Origin: Bacteroidales bacterium | Lineage (GTDB): Bacteria > Bacteroidota > Bacteroidia > Bacteroidales > VadinHA17 | Direction: 5' to 3' | Length of the DNA: 64,000 nucleotides | Assembly (NCBI GenBank): GCA_016709865.1 | Contig: JADJLX010000003.1 | Span: 584,858 to 648,857, forward strand | In this document: positions 39,035-47,427 of the stretch, one piece after another | Numbering within the stretch: the stretch's first letter is position 1 | Layout: each line of letters opens with the position of its first letter | Program-made: the position numbers and the translations under genes | Notes under the pieces: generated by a model | What the model was told of the DNA's origin: nothing | What the model saw: only the letters and a program-made list of their open reading frames with translations | The model's database searches: none

Positions 39035-39424
39035 ATGATCTGGAGACTTCTCGACATATTCTTTGTTCTCTTTCACACTTTCATAATACTTTTCAACCTG
39101 TTTGGCTGGATCTGGAAAAGGACAAGAAAGTACAATCTTATTTTACTCCTGCTTACCGGAGGATCGTGGCTCTTCCTGGGATTAATTGTCGGAACATTGG
39201 GCTACTGTCCGCTAACCGACTGGCACTTCGCGGTACTAGAAAAACTCGGGCGAACCGACCTTCCGCTTTCATATGTCAAGTATCTGGCCGATCGCCTGAC
39301 AGGACTTACTTTCAGCAGCAACCTGGTCGACAGCGTCACACTTTATGCATTCCTTGCTGCCCTGGTATTATCACTCTTTCTGACTAGCAGGGACTACTTC
39401 AAAGCCAGCAGGTTAAGTAATTGA
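39035..39424 (+). CDS. DUF2784 family membrane protein
   Basis: A 129-residue protein with four hydrophobic helices. The first is LLDIFFVLFHTFIILFNLFGW and the family mark GTLGYCPLTDWHFAVLEKLG follows helix 2. DUF2784 members are uncharacterised. Confidence 0.82.
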   Translation: MIWRLLDIFFVLFHTFIILFNLFGWIWKRTRKYNLILLLLTGGSWLFLGLIVGTLGYCPLTDWHFAVLEKLGRTDLPLSYVKYLADRLTGLTFSSNLVDSVTLYAFLAALVLSLFLTSRDYFKASRLSN

Positions 39425-39457
39425 TAACCAAATAACCGAATGACTGCCGCAGGTTTT

Positions 39458-39716
39458 ACTCCGTGCCAACTCCGTGTCAGACTGAGCTTGCCCAAGGCTC
39501 CGTGGTTATATTTTACCGCAGAGAAACGCAGAGCTATTACGCAGAGTCCCGATAGCTATCGGGACGCAGAGAAAAACCAGCAGAAAATGGAGAATCCACC
39601 TACGCAAAAGCTTCGGTGGACGAAGTGGGTGAGGGGGTGAAGAGGAGAATGGGAAATGGAGGGACTGCAAGACCGCAAGACTTGCATGACCTGCAAGACA
39701 ATTCTTCACGCCATTC
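39458..39716. repeat. Full ordered repeat cassette with two nested palindromes
   Basis: Order: CTCCGTG units interrupted by a CTGAGCTTG element (39478); ACCGCAGAG/CGCAGAG units interrupted by TCCCGATAGCTATCGGGA (39547-39564); a TCCACC...GGTGGA hairpin (39595-39620); GGGAGAATGG units; GACTGCAAGACCGC units; and AATTCTTCACGCC. No gene. Confidence 0.7.
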
Positions 39717-39756
39717 TGCCTTTTTTTCCTACCTTAGCTATGATAATTATTTTCAT

Positions 39757-40260
39757 ATGAGCCGCGGATTTGTAAAAGAAGACGACCAGGAAGAAGTTCC
39801 TCTTGTACCACACAGGGCATATCTGCCTGAGGGAGTCACAAACTTTGTCACCCCCGCTGGTATGAATCAGTTACTCGCTGAGAAACAGATGCTTGAAGAT
39901 GAAAGAAACAACCTTAGCAGTGCCAGGGAGAATGAGAAACGCATCGAGCTGAACTATATTAATGCGAAACTGCAGCTATTGAATAACCGTATCGCTGAAG
40001 CCAGAATAGTTAATCTTAGCGATCAGCCGCAAAATGAAGTCAGATTCGGTGCTACTGTAACTCTCAAAACTGAAGCCCCGAAGAATACCCAAACATTTCA
40101 GATTGTCGGCGTAGATGAAGCCGATATCGCTAAAGGGAAAGTCTCATTTATTTCACCAATCTCAAGGGCATTAATTAATAAGAAAGCAGGCGACAAAGTG
40201 ACTTTAAAGCAAGCCGGAAAAGATATTGTTTATGAAATTATCGGTATAACCTATAAATAA
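39757..40260 (+). CDS. GreA/GreB family transcription elongation factor
   Basis: A 167-residue Gre-type factor: an N-terminal coiled coil (LAEKQMLEDERNNLSSAREN...RIELNYINAKLQLLNNRIAEA) and a C-terminal FKBP-like domain (VRFGATVTLKTE, SFISPISRALINKKAGDKV). Gre factors stimulate RNA cleavage in back-tracked polymerase. It is closer to the GreB-like variants of Bacteroidota than to canonical GreA. The start at 39757 was chosen because upstream codons fall in a repeat cassette. Confidence 0.88.
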   Translation: MSRGFVKEDDQEEVPLVPHRAYLPEGVTNFVTPAGMNQLLAEKQMLEDERNNLSSARENEKRIELNYINAKLQLLNNRIAEARIVNLSDQPQNEVRFGATVTLKTEAPKNTQTFQIVGVDEADIAKGKVSFISPISRALINKKAGDKVTLKQAGKDIVYEIIGITYK

Positions 40261-40267
40261 AAGAAAC

Positions 40268-40756
40268 ATGACAACACAAGATCAAGAATGCTGTCCTGTA
40301 TTCGAGGTCGAAAAATGGGACAAAAAAACATTTAACTGGGAAAAGAAACAATTCCTTTTAGAATCAATGCCAACATTTTTTCATATTCCTTTTCCTCCTG
40401 CCATAGGAAAAAAGGTTATGAAAATGCATACTCTGGCTACAAATGCCGGGGCTGCTATTCCTGATAAATCTGAGGCGCTTATCCTGTTCCGCGACCCTTC
40501 AGCTTTCAGATCAGAGATCTATTATGCAGTTTCGAAGGAGGTGGTCGGGGCAAATAATACAACTATTTCCGGATCGTTTGTTGCCGGTGTATTTGACGGA
40601 CCCTATAACAGTATCCCCAAATTTATTAAAGAGATGGGCGATTATCTAAAAGAAAAGGATCAGGTTGCCCGCGATTATTATGTGCATTATGCCTACTGCC
40701 CCAAATGTGCAAAGGAACAAGGTCATAACTATATGATCCTCTTCGCCCTTGTATGA
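40268..40756 (+). CDS. Conserved hypothetical protein (family often labelled hydrolase)
   Basis: A 162-residue soluble protein beginning 7 bases after the Gre stop, so probably co-transcribed. It has PTFFHIPFPPAIGKKVMK, a run of strands, and a C-terminal YCPKCAKEQGHNY that could bind metal. Similar proteins are labelled hydrolase in annotation, but no catalytic set is evident. Confidence 0.55.
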   Translation: MTTQDQECCPVFEVEKWDKKTFNWEKKQFLLESMPTFFHIPFPPAIGKKVMKMHTLATNAGAAIPDKSEALILFRDPSAFRSEIYYAVSKEVVGANNTTISGSFVAGVFDGPYNSIPKFIKEMGDYLKEKDQVARDYYVHYAYCPKCAKEQGHNYMILFALV

Positions 40757-40770
40757 GATTTAGAACTGAT

Positions 40771-40852
40771 CATAAATGACGCCGAAGGCAAATGACGCGT
40801 AGCAAATGACCATCAATGACTTGCGAAGCACTAATGACAGAAAGTAAATGAC
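40771..40852. repeat. AATGAC array 2 (half array)
   Basis: Five AATGAC units with GCCGAAGGCA-like spacers and no GTCATT half. The last unit (AAATGACC) provides the start codon of the PLD gene. Confidence 0.7.
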
Positions 40853-41360
40853 CACCTTTATAACAAATGAACAATTATACAAGCAGGTAATCGAACCTGT
40901 GGCGAATGCCACTTCCTTTGTCTGGATCGGTACCGCTGACATCAAGGATCTGCATGTTCATTACAAAGGCAGGGTTCAGTCTTTTCTGGGTGTGCTTGAT
41001 AGTCTGCTGAAAAGGAAAGTTGCCATCCGACTTTTACATGCAAAGGAACCGGGTGCCAACTTCAGGAGAAGCTTTGACAAATACCCTTTGTTGTGGGATG
41101 GCATGGAGAGGCAGTTATGTCCAAGGGTTCATTTCAAACACATCATAATCGATGGCAAATTTGCCTATTCCGGCTCTGCAAATCTCACCGGGGCAGGTCT
41201 GGGAATTAAAAGTCCTGATAACAGGAACTTCGAATCAGGCTTTATAACAACTGATCGGGCAATAGTTGAGGCCATTATGAATCAGTTTGATGAAGTCTGG
41301 CTCGGTAAATACTGCAAGGCCTGCGGAAGAAAAGATTTTTGCCCGGATCCCATTCTTTGA
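40848..41360 (+). CDS. Phospholipase D-like nuclease domain protein
   Basis: A 170-residue single-domain PLD-family protein. One HKD motif is clear: VHFKHIIIDGKFAYSGSAN, i.e. HxK, then DG and GSAN. It ends in CKACGRKDFCPDP, a possible metal site. Short PLD proteins of this kind are usually dimeric nucleases. The ATG lies in the last unit of an AATGAC array. Confidence 0.8.
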   Translation: MTTFITNEQLYKQVIEPVANATSFVWIGTADIKDLHVHYKGRVQSFLGVLDSLLKRKVAIRLLHAKEPGANFRRSFDKYPLLWDGMERQLCPRVHFKHIIIDGKFAYSGSANLTGAGLGIKSPDNRNFESGFITTDRAIVEAIMNQFDEVWLGKYCKACGRKDFCPDPIL

Positions 41361-41486
41361 TCCGACTGCACGACCGCCCGACTTGCATGACCTGCAAGAC
41401 ATTTCTTCCCAAATGTCGTGTAAATGTCGTGTTTTTGTAGTTGGAAAGTTACCTTAATAAGGCTGACATTTGAATAAAAAAATAAA

Positions 41487-42038
41487 ATGGAAACAGGAAA
41501 GCTAATAAAGGAATTAAGGATTAAAAAGGGGATGACCCAGGAAGAGCTGGCTGACAAGACAGAAGTCAGTGCCAGGACAATACAACGAATCGAGAACGGG
41601 GAAGTGGATCCGCGTGCATATACTCTTCAGATGATAGCCAGGGCTCTTGAAGTTGAATATGATCTGTTTGTAGGAAATGGACCTGATGAAGAAGATGAAA
41701 TTCAGCTGGTTAATGCCATCAACTGGCTGGGAATTTTGCACTTCAGCGGTATCATACCTCTTATTTTTCCAACTGTACTGATATGGAATTATAAAAAAGA
41801 CAAGATAAAGGGCATGTCTGAGCATTACCGCGATGTGATCAGCTTCCAGCTGAAAGTGTGGGTAGGAATACTTGCATGCTTATGGATCTACTGGAAAGCA
41901 GATAATTCCATTCCGTTAATCATGATTTTTCTCGGCAACGCCTTATTCGTAATATTCAGCACTTTCAAAGTTGTCTCAGGTGATTCCATTAAGAACATCT
42001 TTGACATCAAATCAGATATCAAAAAACTTAAAAGCTAA
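41487..42038 (+). CDS. XRE-type HTH protein with DUF4870 membrane domain
   Basis: A 183-residue protein that joins an N-terminal XRE helix-turn-helix (LIKELRIKKGMTQEELADKT, RIENGEVDPRAYTLQMIA) to a DUF4870 domain with three to four membrane helices. Such fusions may bring a DNA-binding domain to the membrane. Function unknown. An AATGAC array follows the stop. Confidence 0.82.
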   Translation: METGKLIKELRIKKGMTQEELADKTEVSARTIQRIENGEVDPRAYTLQMIARALEVEYDLFVGNGPDEEDEIQLVNAINWLGILHFSGIIPLIFPTVLIWNYKKDKIKGMSEHYRDVISFQLKVWVGILACLWIYWKADNSIPLIMIFLGNALFVIFSTFKVVSGDSIKNIFDIKSDIKKLKS

Positions 42039-42137
42039 ACGGTCATTCAATAGCTTCGCCCACCGGAGCTTCAGCGTAGGTGGGTAATTCAATAGTAAAC
42101 CAATCAATGACCACCAATGACGCCGCAGGCAAATGAC
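42039..42137. repeat. GTCATT/AATGAC array 3 with inserted palindrome
   Basis: GGTCATTCAATAG is interrupted by a CTTCGCCCACC...GGTGGG element (42054-42084), after which ATTCAATAG repeats and the array continues with AACCAATC and three AATGAC units. Confidence 0.7.
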
Positions 42138-42335
42138 AAATCACATATCATCTATAATACATAATACATAATACATTTCTTCTCCGTGTTCCTCCATGCT
42201 CTCCGTGTCTCTGTGGTTTTTCCCACTGCTCCCTGCCCCTTGCCCTCAGCTTTTTTTTTACCGCAGAGGCCCTCGACAGGCTCAGGCTGACGCAGAGATA
42301 AGCCAGCGGAATAAGGAGAACGGGAGAAATGATTC
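42138..42335. repeat. Ordered repeat cassette with inserted palindrome
   Basis: ATCATCTATAATACATAAT tract, CTCCGTG units, CTCTGTGGTTTTTCC, a T run with ACCGCAGAGG, the CCTCGACAGGCTCAGG element (42269-42290), then CGCAGAGATAAGCCAGCGG and GGGAGAA. No gene. Confidence 0.65.
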
Positions 42336-42404
42336 GTAATTTTCCAAAAAGTATTAAATTGCATCTCTTTGAGACCAATTATCATCAAATCACAATATTA
42401 ACAA

Positions 42405-42821
42405 ATGATCCAGACCGTATCTTTTGAAAAACATCTCATCGCACCATGCGGGATGAATTGCGGCACCTGCCTTGCATATCTCCGGGACAAAAACAAATGT
42501 CCGGGATGCAGGACAAACTCTCCGGATAAGGCTATCTCAGTTAAAGCATGCATAGTACCCAAATGCAGCGCTCTTCAGGAAACAACTTCAAAATTCTGCT
42601 ATGAGTGTGAAAAATTTCCCTGCAAAAGGATCAAAGACCTCGATAAAAGGTACAGTACTAAATACCGGACAAGCTTTATTGAGAATCTGACAATGATAAA
42701 AGAAAAAGGACTAGACAGATTTCTTGTTTTTGAATCAAAACGCAGAACCTGCGGCCACTGCGGATCAGTTCTAAGTGTGCATCGCGACCATTGTCTCAAA
42801 TGCAATAAAACCATAAATTAA
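42405..42821 (+). CDS. DUF3795 domain Cys-rich protein
   Basis: A 138-residue protein with 14 Cys residues, matching DUF3795: LIAPCGMNCGTCLAYLRDKNKCPGC at the start, CYECEKFPCKRIK in the middle and a C-terminal CGHCGSVLSVHRDHCLKCN zinc ribbon. Family role unknown; metal binding is expected. Confidence 0.83.
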   Translation: MIQTVSFEKHLIAPCGMNCGTCLAYLRDKNKCPGCRTNSPDKAISVKACIVPKCSALQETTSKFCYECEKFPCKRIKDLDKRYSTKYRTSFIENLTMIKEKGLDRFLVFESKRRTCGHCGSVLSVHRDHCLKCNKTIN

Positions 42822-42829
42822 TTTGCCAT

Positions 42830-43042
42830 TACACCTTTACGACGTTATGCCGTTACGCCTTTTCTTACCACAGAGATAACTCAGCAGATTCAGGAGAAAG
42901 GGAGAGGGGGAGAAGAGGAGAATGGGAGACGAAGAGAAAATAACTTATATTCTGGAATTACCTTTGCGTCCTTTGTGTAAACCTTTGTGCCCTTTGTGGT
43001 TAATGGATTTCCCATCATCTATCGCCTATAATAAATAATACA
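42830..43042. repeat. Repeat cassette
   Basis: CACCTTTACGACGTTATGCCG units, ACCACAGAGATAACTCAGCAG, GGGAGAGGGGGAGA units, a CCTTTGCGTCCTTTGTGTAA stretch, and an ATCATCTATCGCCTATAATAA-type tract before the START gene. Confidence 0.55.
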
Positions 43043-43070
43043 TTTTCCTAATCTGAGATCAAACCATCCA

Positions 43071-43709
43071 ATGAACAAAAACCGCCTCCTCTGCATCTTC
43101 CTCACACTCCTGCTTTCATCCCACCTCCAGGCCCAGTCTTGGAATTTTATTAAAGAGAAGGACAGTATAAAAATATATACCCGTGCCGAGGCCGGTAAGT
43201 CGCTGAAATCCTACAGGGGTGTCACCGACATTAATGCCCCGGTTGAAAAGATCTTCACCGTGATGGAGGATGTTAACAATACCGACTGGTGGGACAAAAA
43301 TCTCACTCAGATCAATGTACTGCTTTATGAAAAGAACAAAAGAGCACGGTACTACCTTGTTTATGATCTGCCGGTACCTGTTACCGACCGCGACTTATGC
43401 GTTGATGTTACTGTTACTATCAATAAGATTACCGATGAACGGATTATTGATGCTGTTGCCCTGAACGGAGTCATTCCGGAAAAGGATAAACTTATACGAA
43501 TCACAGAGTACCGGCAGACCTGGACAATCACTCCAATTGGCAAGGATCAAACCCATGTTGTACTCGAAGGCTTTCTCGATCCCGCAGGAGCTGTCCCCGA
43601 CTGGCTCTCCAACATGCTCCTTACCGACACCCCCTTTAAAGCTATCAGAGGACTCAGGGAGAAGATGACCACAAATGGCGCCGAAGGCAAACGACAGCGC
43701 AGCGAATGA
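43071..43709 (+). CDS. START domain protein, secreted
   Basis: A 212-residue exported lipid-binding-fold protein: signal peptide MNKNRLLCIFLTLLLSSHLQ, then a START/SRPBCC domain with WNFIKEKDSIKIYTRAE, FTVMEDVNNTDWWDKN and YLVYDLPVPVTDRDLCVD. Bacterial START proteins bind lipids or aromatic ligands. The last ~14 residues (TTNGAEGKRQRSE) are encoded by an AATGAC repeat, and the stop codon TGA lies inside an AATGAC unit. Confidence 0.82.
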   Translation: MNKNRLLCIFLTLLLSSHLQAQSWNFIKEKDSIKIYTRAEAGKSLKSYRGVTDINAPVEKIFTVMEDVNNTDWWDKNLTQINVLLYEKNKRARYYLVYDLPVPVTDRDLCVDVTVTINKITDERIIDAVALNGVIPEKDKLIRITEYRQTWTITPIGKDQTHVVLEGFLDPAGAVPDWLSNMLLTDTPFKAIRGLREKMTTNGAEGKRQRSE

Positions 43710-43757
43710 CGCGAAGCAAGTGACACATCATCTATCTTCTATAATAAATAATACATT
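43673..43757. repeat. AATGAC array 4 and AT tract
   Basis: Repeat units (GCGCCGAAGGCAAACGACAG, then AATGAC and AGTGAC units) overlap the last codons of the START gene and are followed by ATCATCTATCTTCTATAATAA-type DNA. Confidence 0.65.
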
Positions 43758-43759
43758 TT

Positions 43760-43860
43760 TTTATATCCCGTCGCATATAAAACACATTAAACACTAAAAT
43801 TTATATTTATATGCATATAATTTAAAAATATTTCATACTTTTATATCCAAAAGCATATAA
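43760..43860. promoter_or_regulatory. Three-fold HipB operator, module 2
   Basis: TTTATATCC-CGTC-GCATATAAAA (43760-43781), TTTATATGCATATAAT (about 43807-43822) and TTATATCC-AAAA-GCATATAA (43841-43860) are related inverted repeats. The last touches the start codon of the HTH gene, so occupancy would block both transcription and initiation sites. Confidence 0.65.
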
Positions 43861-43861
43861 A

Positions 43862-44086
43862 ATGAACTTAATAGCTGAGTTTGTTAAGAAAAGGAGGAAA
43901 CAGTTGGGCCTTACACAGGAAGAATTTGCAATAAAAGCTGGTGTGGCATTAACTGTTATCAGAAAAATTGAGCAGGGCAAGGAGAACCTGAGTTTATCAA
44001 AAGTTAACCAGGTGTTAATAATGTTTGGTCAGGTTTTAGGCCCTGTAAATGCAAAAGAAAATGAGACAGGCCGTTATAAAATATAA
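43862..44086 (+). CDS. hipB: HipB-like HTH regulator, module 2
   Basis: A 74-residue XRE-type DNA-binding protein (KRRKQLGLTQEEFAIKAGVALT, then IEQGKENLSLSKVNQVLIM). It begins one base after the third operator repeat and overlaps the HipS-like gene by about 25 bases. It is only distantly similar to the module-1 protein at 16.1 kb. Confidence 0.85.
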   Translation: MNLIAEFVKKRRKQLGLTQEEFAIKAGVALTVIRKIEQGKENLSLSKVNQVLIMFGQVLGPVNAKENETGRYKI

Positions 44087-44396
44087 TAACATACAGGCAG
44101 GAGTCCTGAGAGAACTTGAAAGTGGTGAGTATGAGTTTGCATATGACGATCATTATATTCAAAATCATCCGGGTCTGTTCATTACCTTCAAAATGCCGGT
44201 AACATCCATGCCGTACAGAAGTAAAAGACTATTCCCGTTTTTCGACGGGTTAATTCCCGAAGGATGGCTTTTGAAAATTGCTTCAGAAACATGGAGAATC
44301 AATATGAACGACCGGATGGGCCTCCTTTTAGCTTGTTGTCAGAATTCTATCGGAGCTGTAAGTGTTCACCCTGTAACAGATAACGATGATGTCTAG
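44061..44396 (+). CDS. hipS: HipS-like protein (HipA N-terminal subdomain), module 2
   Basis: A 111-residue stand-alone HipA subdomain 1: VLRELESGEYEFAYDDHYI, the hallmark FPFFDGLIPEGWLLKI and the C-terminal NSIGAVSVHPV. The start was taken at ATG 44061 (MRQAVIKYNN); a start 12 bases upstream is possible. It overlaps hipB and, by about 11 bases, the kinase gene. By family knowledge it should neutralise the kinase. Confidence 0.83.
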   Translation: MRQAVIKYNNIQAGVLRELESGEYEFAYDDHYIQNHPGLFITFKMPVTSMPYRSKRLFPFFDGLIPEGWLLKIASETWRINMNDRMGLLLACCQNSIGAVSVHPVTDNDDV

Positions 44397-45339
44397 GTGT
44401 CTGTATTGTTATCAGAAAATGGATGCATCAATTGGTGATGATTACCATCCTGAATGCATCAGAGCTTTCTATGGGACAAAGTATGCTCCGGCTTTGCCTT
44501 ATCGCCTTGATGAGATGGAGAAACTGGCAAAGGAAGCTGTGGAGTTGTCTGTAACTGTTCCGGGAGTGCAGCCTAAAATATCTGTGGGCTGGATAAAAAC
44601 GGTGCTGAAAGATGGTCATAACGGACGTTTAACAATTATGGACGCACTTGAAGGTATGTATATTTTAAAACCTCAGAATCCAAAATATAAACAGATGCCT
44701 GAGAATGAGCATCTGTCTATGAAACTGGCAGAACTGTTTAAAATCAATACCGTGCCTTCAAATATGATAAGATTAGCGTCGGGTGAATTGTGCTACATAA
44801 CAAAACGCATCGACAGGAAAAAGGACAACACCAGAATACATATGATTGATTTTCTTCAGATACTTGAATTGGAAGACAAGTATTTGGGAACCATGGAGAT
44901 TGTTGGTAAAACAATTGGAGAGCTATCGGCGAATACCTTAATGGATAAACTTCGGTTTTTTGAACTATCCCTGTTCAATTTTATTATAGGCAATAATGAT
45001 ATGCACTTAAAAAATTTCTCCATGTGGTTGTCAGAAATTGGTTGGGTTTTATCGCCGGCTTACGATTTATTAAATGTAAAAATCATCCTGCCAAAGGATC
45101 AGGATGACACCGCATTGTTGTTGGGAGGGAAGAAGAACAATTTCAATAAGGGGTATTTTGATGAGTTTGGAAAGGTCCTGAAATTAAACGACAAACAAAT
45201 CAACTCTGTTTACAGGAATCTGAACTCGTGGCTAACCGGTGCCATGCAACTGATAGATATCTCGTTTCTAAATGAGAATTATAAAACCCAATACAAGGAA
45301 TTAATTACACAGCGGGTGAGAATTTTTTTACCACAGTGA
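44386..45339 (+). CDS. hipT: HipT-like serine/threonine kinase toxin, module 2
   Basis: A 317-residue HipA-fold kinase lacking the N-terminal subdomain. It opens with a CxxC...HxxxC zinc-like motif (C5, C8, H21, C24: CLYC and YHPEC), then SVTVPGVQPKIS (residues 55-66), DMHLKN with Asp205 and Asn210, and YDLLN with Asp227. The S-I-S loop of E. coli HipT is T-V-P here, so Ser autophosphorylation there is lost; Ser55 and Thr57 are nearby alternatives. The last residues and stop (FLPQ) come from an intergenic repeat that includes ACCACAGTG. Confidence 0.85.
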   Translation: MMSRCLYCYQKMDASIGDDYHPECIRAFYGTKYAPALPYRLDEMEKLAKEAVELSVTVPGVQPKISVGWIKTVLKDGHNGRLTIMDALEGMYILKPQNPKYKQMPENEHLSMKLAELFKINTVPSNMIRLASGELCYITKRIDRKKDNTRIHMIDFLQILELEDKYLGTMEIVGKTIGELSANTLMDKLRFFELSLFNFIIGNNDMHLKNFSMWLSEIGWVLSPAYDLLNVKIILPKDQDDTALLLGGKKNNFNKGYFDEFGKVLKLNDKQINSVYRNLNSWLTGAMQLIDISFLNENYKTQYKELITQRVRIFLPQ

Positions 45340-45342
45340 TAA

Positions 45343-45465
45343 ACCAGAAGAACAAGGAGAAAGGGTGAGGGGCAGAATGGGAGATAGGTGGACTGCAAGA
45401 CTGCAAGACTGCAAGACCTGCAGGACAATTCTTCCCGCCTTTACGCCTATACGCCCTTCTTCATC
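45343..45465. repeat. Repeat cassette
   Basis: GGGTGAGGGGCAGAATGGGAG, GACTGCAAGACTGC units, GACCTGCAGGACAATTCTTCC and CGCCTTTACGCC, in the standard module order, overlapping the 3' end of the next leftward gene. Confidence 0.6.
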
Positions 45466-46088
45466 AACTTAAACGCATGTGACCATTTGTTTTCCCTGAT
45501 ACCTGGTATGCACCATAGCATGCACAGTGGTTCGATAGCCCTGGCTGATTCGACCTGTCCCATATCTTCAGTCTCCCAGCCCGCTTTGCTGAGCAGTTCA
45601 CCAACCTCTTTCTTCGCCTGGTCATTATTACCGCAGATGAACATCGAGGGTTTTGATTCGAATGCCGGACTAATCATAAAAGGGTTGCCTACGCAGCTGA
45701 AGGCTTTTACGAAATGTGCACCGGGCACGAGTCTCTGCAGCCTTTCCATAAGTGACTCATCGAGACTGGTGAAGAATTGCAGCACCCCGTTTACAGGAGG
45801 CTTGTCGGCAATAGGGTTAGTGGTGTCAATCACTGTTTTTCCCGTAACAACTCCGGCAAGTGATTTAACTACTTTTTCTGCAGCAGAACCTTTGACTGAG
45901 AGAATAACAAGATCACCGAATGACGCAGTTTCAGCAAATGTGCCTGTATTAATACCTGTCTCACTCTTCAAAGAATCTCTTTTAGCTTTATCTTCCGAGC
46001 CCAGCATTACTGAGTAACCGAGCTTTGATAAACCGCTTGCGAGTGTTTTTCCCACCTCGCCTGAGCCTAATATACCGATCTTTTTCAT
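45447..46088 (-). CDS. F420/NADP-type oxidoreductase (NAD(P)-binding)
   Basis: A 213-residue Rossmann oxidoreductase of the NADP oxidoreductase, coenzyme F420-dependent type. KIGILGSGEVGKTLASGLSK is the dinucleotide motif, VILSVKGSAAEKVVKSLAG follows, and the C-terminal part has GAHFVKAFSCVGNP. Bacteroidota lack F420, so NADPH-dependent reduction of another substrate is more likely. Confidence 0.83.
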   Translation of the reverse strand: MKKIGILGSGEVGKTLASGLSKLGYSVMLGSEDKAKRDSLKSETGINTGTFAETASFGDLVILSVKGSAAEKVVKSLAGVVTGKTVIDTTNPIADKPPVNGVLQFFTSLDESLMERLQRLVPGAHFVKAFSCVGNPFMISPAFESKPSMFICGNNDQAKKEVGELLSKAGWETEDMGQVESARAIEPLCMLWCIPGIRENKWSHAFKLMKKGV

Positions 46089-46164
46089 AATGTTTTATTG
46101 TAAAACAATCAGAATAAATTAAGGTTCTTGGATAAGGGTATTTTTGTCAATAAAAGACGTGAAG

Positions 46165-46400
46165 AAAAGACACATCATCTATCTTCTATAATACATAATA
46201 CATTTCTTCTCCGAGTTCCTCCGTGCCAACTCCGTGTAACCCGTGGTTAATTTTTTACCGCAGAGAAAAACCAGAGGAGAATGGGAGAGTGGGAGAGTGG
46301 GAGAGTGGGGGACTGCAAGACCGCAAGACCGCAAGACTGCAAGACCGCAAGACCGCAAGACAATTCTTCCCGCCTTTGCCCCTTTGCGCCTTTTTTCATA
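46165..46400. repeat. Full ordered repeat cassette
   Basis: Order: ATCATCTATCTTCTATAATAC tract, CTCCGAGTTCCTCCGTG units, CCGTGGTTAATTTTTTACCG hairpin, GGGAGAGT units (four), GACTGCAAGACCGC units (seven), AATTCTTCCCGCC with TTTGCGCC. It runs directly into the lipoprotein gene. Confidence 0.72.
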
Positions 46401-46425
46401 TATTTATCCTAAATACGATTCCCCT

Positions 46426-47427
46426 ATGAGAAACCTGTTCTTCATCACAATTGCCACATGTTTTGCTGTTTTATCATGTAAAAGTCCTTCAAAGAACTTA
46501 TATCAACCCCGGAATATTTTCTCAGTTAAAGGTGAAAAGACCTTACTGAATGATGAGGAGATCCTGCTGAGAGGTCTGAGGTTTTCAAATGCACTGATAT
46601 CAGATGACGCAGTTGATGAACTGATTACAAACCTCGATACCTTTGCATCCTACGGTATCAATTCTTTCAGCGTCTATCTTCAGGGATCACGCTTTGGTGA
46701 TATTAAAGGATATAACGAAGACTGCTCCGTCGATACCACTTACGGAAGGAGGCTCTCAAAAATCATTGAAGCGGCCGACAGTAAGGGTTTTGTTGTGCTG
46801 GTGGGCTGCCTTTATTATGGCACATCTGACGCACCATTCATGTCATGGGGACAGAGTGAAGCTAACCTTGCCGTTGCCAATACCATCCTGTGGCTGAAGG
46901 ATCATAATTACCGCAATGTCTTTATCGATGTAGACAACGAAGGTATGGCACTTAAGGCGAAGAATTTCGATAACCGCCAGCTGGTACTGGCCGGTAAAGC
47001 AGCCGACAGTACTTATATTATTGCCACAAACTATCGCGGCGACCCTCCTGCCGAGGCTGATATGGCTATTCATCACAGCAACAGGGCAACAGGTAAACCA
47101 TACGCCGAAACTGAAGGATCACCTCCGGGAGTTAAGGGAGGATACTGGGGTGCTTACAGCAAACAGGGAAAAGAATGGAATAACGGTCCGGACCTTTACC
47201 AATACATTAATATCGGTGTCTATACCGACTCCATGAAAACAGCCCAGATAAACGCTTCATTTGAGCATTTCGACAGGGGCGAGGGATACTTCCTGGCATC
47301 CACATGGCTGCAATGCGTTCCCCCTGAAGGACCCCACCACAATCCCGGAGGATTTGGCACCACCGATGATCCGGGTATAAGGTGGTGGCTCGTAAAGGTG
47401 AAGGAGAGGTTTGGAGTCATCCAATAG
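46426..47427 (+). CDS. Lipoprotein with glycoside-hydrolase-like barrel
   Basis: A 333-residue lipoprotein (CFAVLSC, Cys18). The body resembles a GH5/GH-A type TIM barrel: LLRGLRFSNAL, FASYGINSFSVYLQGSRFGD, VLVGCLYYGTSDAP, NVFIDVDNEGMALKAK (a candidate acid/base Glu) and PYAETEGSPPG (a candidate nucleophile region). No substrate is evident. The longer frame starting at 46243 is repeat DNA, not coding. The stop TAG lies in an AATGAC array flank. Confidence 0.7.
   Translation: MRNLFFITIATCFAVLSCKSPSKNLYQPRNIFSVKGEKTLLNDEEILLRGLRFSNALISDDAVDELITNLDTFASYGINSFSVYLQGSRFGDIKGYNEDCSVDTTYGRRLSKIIEAADSKGFVVLVGCLYYGTSDAPFMSWGQSEANLAVANTILWLKDHNYRNVFIDVDNEGMALKAKNFDNRQLVLAGKAADSTYIIATNYRGDPPAEADMAIHHSNRATGKPYAETEGSPPGVKGGYWGAYSKQGKEWNNGPDLYQYINIGVYTDSMKTAQINASFEHFDRGEGYFLASTWLQCVPPEGPHHNPGGFGTTDDPGIRWWLVKVKERFGVIQ

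Noticed and set aside
46310..46370. GACCGCAA tandem repeats as a CRISPR array
   Set aside because: The unit is 8 bases with no variable spacers of 25-40 bases and no cas genes.
46243..46425. Longer N-terminus of the lipoprotein at 46426
   Set aside because: The extra part is translated repeat cassette DNA and precedes a good lipoprotein signal.
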